Source: 3107 sp965216225
GTDB taxonomy: Bacteria > Pseudomonadota > Alphaproteobacteria > Rhodobacterales > Rhodobacteraceae
DNA: 64,000 nt
NCBI GenBank assembly: GCA_965216225.1
Contig: CBDCFF010000033.1
Coordinates: 124,001 to 188,000 of the forward strand
Direction: 5' to 3'
Notes under the pieces: generated by a model
What the model saw: the letters and a program-made list of their open reading frames with translations, nothing else
What the model was told of the DNA's origin: nothing
Databases searched by the model: none
Part shown: one piece after another, positions 56,801-64,000 of the stretch
Layout of the letters: every line of letters starts with the position of its first letter
Position numbering within the stretch: position 1 is the stretch's first letter
Program-made: the position numbers and the translations under genes

Positions 56801-58136
56801 CGATCAGGATCGGCTCGAACGCCTGAATGCCCAGGCGGTGCAGGGTCGGCGCGCGGTTCAGCATGACCGGGTGTTCGCGGATCACCTCATCGAGGATGTC
56901 CCAGACCTCGGGGCGTTCCTTTTCGACCAGCTTCTTCGCCTGCTTGACGGTCGAGGACAGGCCCTTTGCCTCCAGCCGCGAATAGATGAACGGCTTGAAC
57001 AGTTCCAGCGCCATCTTCTTCGGCAGACCGCACTGGTGCAGCTTCAGTTCCGGCCCGGTCACGATGACCGACCGGCCGGAGAAGTCCACCCGTTTTCCCA
57101 GAAGGTTCTGACGGAAACGGCCCTGCTTGCCCTTCAGCATGTCGGAAAGCGATTTCAGCGGCCGCTTGCTGGCCCCGGTGATCACGCGGCCACGGCGACC
57201 GTTATCGAACAGGGCGTCAACCGACTCTTGCAGCATCCGCTTTTCGTTCCGCACGATGATGTCGGGCGCACGCAGTTCAAGCAGGCGTTTCAGACGGTTG
57301 TTCCGGTTGATCACCCGGCGGTAGAGGTCGTTCAGGTCAGAGGTGGCGAACCGGCCCCCGTCCAGCGGCACCAGCGGGCGCAGTTCCGGCGGGATGACCG
57401 GGATCACCGTCATCACCATCCATTCCGGGCGGTTGCCGGATTCAAGAAAACTCTCGACCACTTTCAGACGCTTGATGATCTTCTTGGGCTTCAACTCGCC
57501 GGTCGCGACGGCCAGTTCGGCGCGCAGTTTCTCGGCTTCGGACTCCAGGTCGATCATCGACAGCATTTCACGGATGGCTTCGGCGCCGATATTGGCGGTA
57601 AACGCCTCCACGCCGTATATGTCCTGCGCGTTCACATACTCTTCGTCGGTCAGCATCTGACCATAAGACAGGTCCGTCAGGCCCGGCTCGATCACCACAT
57701 AGTTCTCAAAATACAGAACCCGCTCCAGATCGCGCAGGGTCAGGTCGAGCATCAGCCCGATGCGCGACGGCAGCGACTTCAGAAACCAGATGTGGGCACA
57801 GGGCGCGGCCAGGTCGATATGGCCCATGCGTTCGCGGCGGACCTTTTGCAGCGTCACCTCGACACCGCACTTTTCGCAGACGACGCCGCGATACTTCATC
57901 CGCTTGTATTTGCCGCAGAGGCATTCGTAATCCTTGATCGGGCCAAAGATGCGGGCGCAGAAAAGGCCGTCCCGCTCTGGCTTGAAGGTCCGGTAGTTGA
58001 TCGTCTCGGGCTTCCTGATCTCACCGAACGACCAGCTGAGAATCCGCTCCGGCGAGGCCAGAGAGATGCGAATTTGGTCAAAGACCTTCTGCGGTGCCAG
58101 CGGGTTGAACGGGTTGGCTGTCAGTTCCTGGTTCAT
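53883..58136 (-). CDS. rpoC: RNA polymerase beta-prime subunit
   Basis: 1417 residues from ATG 58136 (AAGGA site upstream). Zinc ribbon [20 protein letters not shown] near the N-terminus, active-site Mg triad [14 protein letters not shown], second zinc site with [20 protein letters not shown], and the bridge-helix/trigger-loop region [20 protein letters not shown] and [20 protein letters not shown]. C-terminus [20 protein letters not shown] to FGGRGD. 65 bp after rpoB on the same strand. An IS630 copy is inserted exactly in its stop codon without changing the protein. Confidence 0.98.
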   Translation of the reverse strand: [1417 protein letters not shown]

Positions 58137-58201
58137 TTTCAAATCCTTGAATTCGGGCGGCGGGGCGTCGGGCGGCGGCGGCGGCGGCGTTCGGCCCGCC
58201 G

Positions 58202-61200
58202 TTATTCCTCACCCTCCGCATCCAGGAGTTCCATGTTGAGGCCAAGGCCCCGGACTTCTTTCACAAGCACGTTGAACGACTCCGGCACGCCGGCCTCGAA
58301 ATTGTCCTCGCCCTTGACGATGGACTCGTAAACCTTGGTCCGGCCCGCAACATCGTCCGACTTGACGGTGAGCATTTCCTGCAATGTGTAAGCCGCGCCG
58401 TAGGCTTCCAGCGCCCAGACCTCCATCTCGCCGAAGCGCTGGCCGCCAAACTGGGCCTTGCCACCCAGAGGCTGCTGCGTGACGAGGCTGTAGGGCCCGG
58501 TGGAACGCGCGTGAATCTTGTCGTCCACCAGATGGTGCAGCTTCAGAAGGTACTTGATGCCAACCGTGACCGGACGGCTGAAGCGTTCACCGGTGCGGCC
58601 ATCGAACAGGACAGACTGGCCGGAGGTGTCAAAACCGGCACGCTCCAGCGCATTGTTCACGTCCGCCTCTTTCGCACCGTCGAAGACCGGCGTTGCGACC
58701 GGCACGCCACGGACGACGTTGCCTGCGGCCTCTGTCAGAGAGCCTTCGTCCATGCCGGTGATGCCTTCCTCATAGACATCCTCGCCATAGGCGATCCTCA
58801 TCGCATCGCGCACCGGGGTCAGATCCCCCGAACGGTGATATTCCTGCAACGCATCGTCGATCTTCAGACCCAGCCCGCGCGCAGCCCAGCCCATATGGGT
58901 TTCAAGAATCTGCCCGACATTCATCCGGCTGGGCACACCCAGGGGGTTCAGAACTATATCGACCGGGGTTCCATCGGCCAGGAACGGCATGTCCTCCATC
59001 GCCACGACCCTGGAAACGACGCCCTTGTTCCCGTGACGGCCGGCCATCTTGTCGCCCGGCTGCAACTTGCGCTTCACCGCCACGAAGACCTTGACCATCT
59101 TCATCACACCCGGCGGCAGGTCGTCGCCACGGCGGACCTTCTCGACCTTGTCCTCGAAACGGGCGTCGAGCGCACGTTTCTGCACCCCGTACTGCTCGTT
59201 CAGGGCTTCGACGATCTGGGCGTCGTGTTCATCCTTCAGCGCCAGTTGCCACCATTGGCCGCGGCTGAGGCCATGCAGAAGGTCTTCGTCGATCTTCGTC
59301 GCCTCCTGCACGCCTTTCGGGCCTTTCACGGCGGTCTTGCCCAGGATCATGCCTTTCAGACGGGCATAAATGTTGCGGTCCAGGATCGCCATCTCGTCAT
59401 CCCGGTCACGGGCCAGGCGCTCGACCTCTTCGCGCTCGATCTGAAGGGCGCGTTCGTCTTTTTCCACGCCATGACGGTTGAAGACGCGCACTTCGACCAC
59501 GGTGCCGAAATCGCCCGGCTTCACCCGCAGCGAGGTATCGCGCACGTCAGAGGCTTTCTCGCCAAAGATGGCGCGCAGGAGCTTTTCTTCCGGCGTCATC
59601 GGGCTTTCGCCCTTCGGCGTGATCTTGCCGACGAGAATATCGCCCGCCCCCACATCGGCGCCGATATAGACGATGCCCGCCTCATCGAGGTTGCGCAGCG
59701 CCTCTTCGCCGACATTCGGGATGTCGCGGGTGATCTCTTCCGGTCCCAGTTTGGTGTCGCGGGCGGCGACCTCGAATTCCTCGATATGGACCGAGGTGAA
59801 GACATCATCGCGCACGATCCGCTCTGAAATCAGGATCGAATCCTCGTAATTGTAGCCGTTCCATGGCATGAAGGCGACGACCACGTTCTTGCCAAGCGCC
59901 AGTTCCCCCATATCGGTGGACGGACCGTCGGCGATCACTTCGCCCTTCTTCACTTCCTGACCGACCTTCACCAGCGGACGCTGGTTGATGCAGGAGTTCT
60001 GGTTGGAACGCTGGAACTTGCGCATCCGGTAGATGTCAACGCCGGCATCGCCCGGTTCCAGACCTCCGGTCGCCCGGATGACGATCCTCGTGCCGTCCAC
60101 CTGGTCGATGATTCCCGCCCGCCTGGCCAGAATCGCCGCGCCCGAGTCGCGCGCCACGACTTCCTCGATCCCGGTGCCGACCAGCGGCGCCTCCGCCTGC
60201 AAAAGCGGCACCGCCTGACGCTGCATGTTCGAACCCATCAGCGCCCGGTTCGCGTCGTCGTTTTCCAGAAACGGAATGAGCGAGGCCGCGACCGATACCA
60301 GTTGTTTCGGGCTTACGTCGATCAGGTCCACATTTTCGCGCGGGGCAAGCATGTATTCGCCGGACTGACGGGTCGAAACAAGATCATTGATGAGGTTGCC
60401 GTCAGCATCCAGCGTCGCATTGGCCTGCGCCACGGTATGGCGCATTTCCTCGGTCGCCGACATGTAGCGCACTTCATCGGTAACGTGGCCGTTTTCGACC
60501 TTGCGATACGGGGTTTCGATAAAGCCGTACTTGTTCACCTTGGCAAAGGTGGCCAGAGAGTTGATCAGACCGATATTCGGGCCTTCCGGCGTTTCGATCG
60601 GGCACATCCGGCCATAATGGGTCGGATGCACGTCGCGAACCTCGAATCCCGCACGCTCGCGGGTCAGACCGCCCGGCCCAAGCGCCGACAGGCGGCGTTT
60701 GTGGGTGACTTCCGACAGCGGGTTGGTCTGGTCCATGAATTGCGAAAGCTGCGAGGAACCGAAAAATTCGCGAACCGCGGCGGCGGCGGGCTTGGCGTTG
60801 ATCAGATCCTGCGGCATGACGGTGTCGATCTCGACCGACGACATCCGCTCCTTGATCGCACGCTCCATGCGCAGAAGGCCCACGCGATACTGATTTTCCA
60901 TCAGTTCGCCGACAGAGCGCACACGACGGTTGCCAAGGTGGTCGATGTCATCGACCTCACCCTTGCCGTCGCGCAGTTCCACCAGCGCCTTTATGCAGGC
61001 CACGATGTCTTCGCGGCGCAGGGTGCGCACGGTGTCATCGGCATCCAGCGCCAGACGCATGTTCATCTTCACGCGGCCAACGGCGGACAGGTCGTAACGC
61101 TCGCTGTCGAAGAACATCGTCTCGAAAAGCGCCGACGCCGCCTCCTCGGTCGGCGGCTCTCCCGGACGCATGACGCGATAGATGTCCATGAGCGCACCGG

Positions 61201-62341
61201 TGCGGTTCATGTTCTTGTCCGCCGCCATGGTGTTGCGGACATAGGGGCCGACATTCACGCCGTCGATGTCGAGCACGGGAATATCGGTAAAACCCGCATC
61301 CAGAAGTTTCTGCAAGGTGCCGCCGGTGATGTTGCCTTCCTTGTCGTATTCCAGCGTCAGTTCATCGCCCGCCTCGACATGGATCGCGCCGGTTTTCTCG
61401 TCGATGATGTCCCTGGCGACATAGCGGCCGACGATCTGCTCGAACGGCACCAGCAATTCCGTGACCTTGCCTTCTTCAATCAGCTTCTTGACCGCGCGCG
61501 GGGTGACTTTCTTGCCCGCTTCGGCAATCACCCTGCCGGTTCTTGCATCAATCAGATCATGGGCCTGACGGGTGCCCCGCACACGTTCGGGAAAGAATTT
61601 CGTCGCCCAGCCGTTCCGCCTTTTCTTCAGCTTGAAATGGATGGTGTCATAGTAGGCATCCATGATGCCTTCCTGATCCATCCCCAGCGCATAAAGCAGC
61701 GTCGTCACCGGCAGTTTGCGGCGACGGTCGATGCGGGCATGAACATTGTCCCTGGCGTCAAATTCGAAGTCGAGCCAGGAGCCGCGATAGGGAATGATGC
61801 GGCAGGCGAACAGCAGCTTGCCCGAGGCATGGGTCTTGCCCTTGTCGTGATCGAAGAACACCCCCGGAGAGCGGTGCATCTGGCTGACGATTACCCGCTC
61901 GGTCCCGTTCACGATGAAAGTGCCGTTCGGCGTCATCAGGGGCATGTCGCCCATGAAGACATCCTGTTCCTTGATGTCCTTCACCGACCGGGCAGCGGTG
62001 TCGTCATCAACGTCGAACACGATCAGGCGCAGCGTCACCTTCAGCGGCGCCGCATAGGTCATGCCGCGCTGCTGGCATTCCTCGATATCGTATTTCGCGG
62101 CTTCCAGCCCGTAGCTGACAAATTCCAGCACTGCGGTTTCGTTGAAATCCTTGATCGGGAAAACCGACTGGAAAACGCCCTTGATGCCTTCGCCATCCAG
62201 CGGCTGATCCTGATCGCCCGAGTTCAGAAAAAGATCATAAGAGGATTTCTGAACCTCGATGAGGTTCGGCATTTCAAGAACTTCGAGGATCTTGCCATAA
62301 TATTTCCGAAGCCGTTTCTGGCCAAGGTAGGACTGAGCCAT
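58202..62341 (-). CDS. rpoB: RNA polymerase beta subunit
   Basis: 1379 residues from ATG 62341 (MAQSYLGQKRLRKYYGKILE). The rifampicin region reads SQLSQFMDQTNPLSEVTHKR and RRLSALGPGG, wild type at the usual resistance positions. The catalytic-side motifs KMAGRHGNKGVVSRVVAMED and GKAQFGGQRFGEMEVWALEA are present. C-terminus NMELLDAEGEE. Part of rplJ-rplL-rpoB-rpoC. Confidence 0.98.
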   Translation of the reverse strand: MAQSYLGQKRLRKYYGKILEVLEMPNLIEVQKSSYDLFLNSGDQDQPLDGEGIKGVFQSVFPIKDFNETAVLEFVSYGLEAAKYDIEECQQRGMTYAAPLKVTLRLIVFDVDDDTAARSVKDIKEQDVFMGDMPLMTPNGTFIVNGTERVIVSQMHRSPGVFFDHDKGKTHASGKLLFACRIIPYRGSWLDFEFDARDNVHARIDRRRKLPVTTLLYALGMDQEGIMDAYYDTIHFKLKKRRNGWATKFFPERVRGTRQAHDLIDARTGRVIAEAGKKVTPRAVKKLIEEGKVTELLVPFEQIVGRYVARDIIDEKTGAIHVEAGDELTLEYDKEGNITGGTLQKLLDAGFTDIPVLDIDGVNVGPYVRNTMAADKNMNRTGALMDIYRVMRPGEPPTEEAASALFETMFFDSERYDLSAVGRVKMNMRLALDADDTVRTLRREDIVACIKALVELRDGKGEVDDIDHLGNRRVRSVGELMENQYRVGLLRMERAIKERMSSVEIDTVMPQDLINAKPAAAAVREFFGSSQLSQFMDQTNPLSEVTHKRRLSALGPGGLTRERAGFEVRDVHPTHYGRMCPIETPEGPNIGLINSLATFAKVNKYGFIETPYRKVENGHVTDEVRYMSATEEMRHTVAQANATLDADGNLINDLVSTRQSGEYMLAPRENVDLIDVSPKQLVSVAASLIPFLENDDANRALMGSNMQRQAVPLLQAEAPLVGTGIEEVVARDSGAAILARRAGIIDQVDGTRIVIRATGGLEPGDAGVDIYRMRKFQRSNQNSCINQRPLVKVGQEVKKGEVIADGPSTDMGELALGKNVVVAFMPWNGYNYEDSILISERIVRDDVFTSVHIEEFEVAARDTKLGPEEITRDIPNVGEEALRNLDEAGIVYIGADVGAGDILVGKITPKGESPMTPEEKLLRAIFGEKASDVRDTSLRVKPGDFGTVVEVRVFNRHGVEKDERALQIEREEVERLARDRDDEMAILDRNIYARLKGMILGKTAVKGPKGVQEATKIDEDLLHGLSRGQWWQLALKDEHDAQIVEALNEQYGVQKRALDARFEDKVEKVRRGDDLPPGVMKMVKVFVAVKRKLQPGDKMAGRHGNKGVVSRVVAMEDMPFLADGTPVDIVLNPLGVPSRMNVGQILETHMGWAARGLGLKIDDALQEYHRSGDLTPVRDAMRIAYGEDVYEEGITGMDEGSLTEAAGNVVRGVPVATPVFDGAKEADVNNALERAGFDTSGQSVLFDGRTGERFSRPVTVGIKYLLKLHHLVDDKIHARSTGPYSLVTQQPLGGKAQFGGQRFGEMEVWALEAYGAAYTLQEMLTVKSDDVAGRTKVYESIVKGEDNFEAGVPESFNVLVKEVRGLGLNMELLDAEGEE

Positions 62342-62524
62342 GCGCGTGATCACCTTCTGTTTTCGCGGGCACGGGGGCTGCCGGGGGAACAGCGCCGCGC
62401 CGCTTGCGAAATGATGCGTTCGGATCAATTCCCGCAAACCTTCCCACAGGTCTGCTCCCGATCCCTGGGACCGCACCCTGGGAAACCCCCGGTTGGTCAG
62501 GGCCTTTCCAGGACGGGTTCGACC

Positions 62525-62544
62525 GGGCCCGGAAAACCGGACCC
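62525..62544 (-). promoter_or_regulatory. hairpin in the rplL-rpoB spacer, possible attenuator
   Basis: An 8-bp GC-rich stem with one G-U and a 4-nt loop lies in the 261-bp rplL-rpoB spacer, about 58 bp after rplL. A partial terminator between these genes is common in bacteria. No T-run follows, so the role is uncertain. Nothing gene-like is seen in the rest of 62342-62602. Confidence 0.35.
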
Positions 62545-62602
62545 AGCCATGTCAGATCAGATTCAGGTTCGGGGCAGCGCGCGCGCCCCGCCCCCGCCCG
62601 GA

Positions 62603-62983
62603 TTACCTGAGTTCGACTTCGGCGCCAGCCCCTTCAAGCTTGCCCTTGATCTCTTCGGCTTCGGCCTTGTTGATGCCTTCCTTGACGGCCTTGCCGCCGG
62701 CATCGACCAGTTCCTTCGCTTCTTTCAGGCCCAGGCCGGTGATGGCGCGAACTTCCTTGATGACGCTGATTTTCTTGTCGCCGGGCGATTTCAGGATCAC
62801 GTCAAATTCGGTCTGCTCTTCAGCAGCCGCGCCGCTGGCATCGCCGACAGGACCGGCAACCATGACAGCGCCGCCCGCAGCCGGTTCGATGTCATACTCG
62901 TCTTTCAGGATGGTTTTCAGCTCTTGCGCTTCGAGAAGGGTCAGGCCCACGATCTCTTCAGCCAGTTTTTTCAGATCAGCCAT
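62603..62983 (-). CDS. rplL: 50S ribosomal protein L7/L12
   Basis: 126 residues. N-terminal dimerisation helices MADLKKLAEEIVGLTLLEAQ, an Ala/Gly-rich hinge (AAGGAVMVAGPVGDASGAAA), and the factor-binding C-terminal domain EFDVILKSPGDKKISVIKEV, then REVRAITGLGLKEAKELVDA-like core. Standard length. Follows rplJ by 82 bp. Confidence 0.97.
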   Translation of the reverse strand: MADLKKLAEEIVGLTLLEAQELKTILKDEYDIEPAAGGAVMVAGPVGDASGAAAEEQTEFDVILKSPGDKKISVIKEVRAITGLGLKEAKELVDAGGKAVKEGINKAEAEEIKGKLEGAGAEVELR

Positions 62984-63065
62984 TTTACTGTTTCCGTTCT
63001 TTCAGATGTGTTCCAGCGTTGTGTTCCGGCGTTCTGCGATTTCCAGCACACCGGTCTCATGTTGC

Positions 63066-63581
63066 TCAGGCCGCAGCCCTGTCCTCGATGGTGGACAGGA
63101 TGCCCGCGATGTTCGAAGCAGGTGCGCCAATGGCCCCCGCGATGTTCGCAGCAGGCGCGCCGATGCAACCGGCGATGGAGGCGACAAGTTCCTCTCTCGA
63201 CGGCATTTTCGACACCGCTTCGACACCGGCGCGGTCCAGCGCCGTTTCGCCCATCGCGCCGCCCAGGATTTCAAGTTTCCTGTTGTCCCTGGCGAAATCC
63301 TCGACCACTCTGGCGGCTGCCACCGGGTCTTCGGAATAGGCGAGTACGGTCATGCCCGTCAGGTATTCGGTGATGCTTTCGCACGGCTTTCCATCCAGGG
63401 CGATTCTGGCGAGCCTGTTCTTGGCCACACGCACGGCCCCGCCCGCATCACGCATACGGGCGCGCAGGTTCTGCATCTCGGCAACCGTGATACCTTCGTA
63501 ATGGGAAACCACAACGACGCCAGAGCTTTCAAAGATCTGGCCGAGTTCTTCGACCACTTTCTCTTTTTGTGCTCTATCCAC
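63066..63581 (-). CDS. rplJ: 50S ribosomal protein L10
   Basis: 171 residues from GTG 63581 (MDRAQKEKVVEELGQIFESS). VVSHYEGITVAEMQNLRARM, VRVAKNRLARIALDG and LGGAMGETALDRAGVEAVSK are the L10 core. The C-terminal helices that bind L7/L12 dimers contain a near repeat (GAPAANIAGAIGAPASNIAG). L10 usually represses its own operon by binding its leader. A leader of over 200 nt is present upstream. Confidence 0.95.
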   Translation of the reverse strand: MDRAQKEKVVEELGQIFESSGVVVVSHYEGITVAEMQNLRARMRDAGGAVRVAKNRLARIALDGKPCESITEYLTGMTVLAYSEDPVAAARVVEDFARDNRKLEILGGAMGETALDRAGVEAVSKMPSREELVASIAGCIGAPAANIAGAIGAPASNIAGILSTIEDRAAA

Positions 63582-63801
63582 AGTTTCACTCCAGTTTTGG
63601 GGATTTCTCCCCGGCTCAATTAATTCCGCACGAAATGCGGAAAGTCGCAGTCCATTGTCCGGGATATAGCCAAAACGCCCGCTGTCTGAACACAGGGTAA
63701 TTCTTGCATCTCTCATCTCGGAAAGGTTATTAAGGCCGGGAGCCCCCCTTCGTCTTGGACAGAAGACTCACATCGGGTGGAACCGCCGTGAATCAGGGGC
63801 A

Positions 63802-63830
63802 CAGATAATACGCTGAACGGGATTTGCCAA
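63802..63830 (-). promoter_or_regulatory. possible promoter of the rplJ-rplL-rpoBC operon
   Basis: On the minus strand TTGGCA (63830-63825) and TATCTG (63807-63802) are 17 bp apart, about 220 bp upstream of rplJ and just after the receiver-domain gene. The region 63582-63886 otherwise holds the presumed L10 leader and no gene. Confidence 0.4.
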
Positions 63831-63886
63831 GAGGCAATTCGCGTCCGTGTTCGGTGTCCGCCATGCGCCGCAGCGAATGGCCCCGC

Positions 63887-64000
63887 TCAGGCGGCGCGCA
63901 AACTGTCGAGATTGGACAGAAGGCTCAGGATTTCCGCCTTTTTCACCGGTTTGGATATTACCCTGTCCATACCATTGGAATGATATTCCTCGACCTGATG
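63887..64000 (-). CDS. receiver-domain protein, C-terminal end (partial)
   Basis: Only the last 37 residues are in the window: VEEYHSNGMDRVISKPVKKA, then EILSLLSNLDSLRAA. GMDRVISKPV is the conserved end of a response-regulator receiver domain (the invariant Lys before Pro). It may be a hybrid histidine kinase or a stand-alone regulator; the phospho-acceptor Asp is outside the window. It occupies the place where rplA/rplK often lie. Confidence 0.75.
   Translation of the reverse strand, partial: HQVEEYHSNGMDRVISKPVKKAEILSLLSNLDSLRAA

Noticed and set aside
53931..63373. Long plus-strand open frames opposite rpoC, rpoB and rplL
   Set aside because: Antisense shadows of the RNA polymerase and ribosomal protein genes.

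Overview
The window looks like chromosome from an alphaproteobacterium of the Rhodobacteraceae (roseobacter) type. The GC-rich coding, the B12-dependent ribonucleotide reductase, the DUF6456 and DUF6477 proteins, an Usg relic, a trimethylamine-methyltransferase homologue, a divergent pair of dimethylglycine-dehydrogenase-like oxidoreductases and the rplJ-rplL-rpoB-rpoC block all point that way. Taxonomy is inferred from gene content only.

Layout. 1-3000 is mobile-element debris: the end of an IS21 copy, an IS110 tail, a broken IS630 and a decayed Tn3 transposase. 3.2-6.2 kb holds a universal stress protein, an AGCS amino-acid symporter and an unknown protein with a PD-(D/E)XK-like motif. 6.2-14.1 kb is an insertion-sequence graveyard with a nested core: an IS481 copy split by an IS256 element (9-bp target duplication), whose transposase gene is itself split by two IS110 elements. 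14.2-23.4 kb carries lipA, aqpZ, DUF6456, an intact IS66 with an 8-bp duplication at the DUF6477 start codon, an mttB-like gene and guaA. 23.4-28.6 kb is again IS material, including an intact IS21. 28.6-34.1 kb has nrdJ, tRNA-Pro, a DUF192 protein and a double cold-shock-domain protein. 34.3-37.4 kb is a head-to-tail series of three elements (IS630, IS5, IS630) joined at shared TA dinucleotides. 37.4-42.5 kb has the two FAD/THF-type oxidoreductases. 42.9-46.9 kb has tRNA-Leu, a YqaA-type membrane protein, dsbB and an arginine-catabolic set (Lrp/AsnC regulator, arginase, ornithine cyclodeaminase). 47-52.8 kb is gyrA-trmFO-methyltransferase-gluQ. 52.8-63.6 kb on the minus strand is IS630, rpoC, rpoB, rplL, rplJ. 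The right edge enters the C-terminus of a receiver-domain protein.

How the genes work together. Arginase plus ornithine cyclodeaminase would convert arginine to proline with release of urea and ammonia. The two oxidoreductases and the MttB homologue suggest use of methylated amines or betaines. The rest is housekeeping. The IS load is striking, and several insertions sit exactly at ends of core genes: in the rpoC stop codon, 1 bp past the nrdJ stop, a few bp past the guaA stop, and on the DUF6477 ATG.

Main discovery candidate. Both IS110 elements carry a non-coding leader that reads as a bridge RNA of the kind known from IS621. A two-loop architecture is visible in each. The donor-loop guides match the element's own ends, and the target-loop guides match, fully in one copy and mostly on the right side in the other, the IS256 sequence into which that copy inserted.
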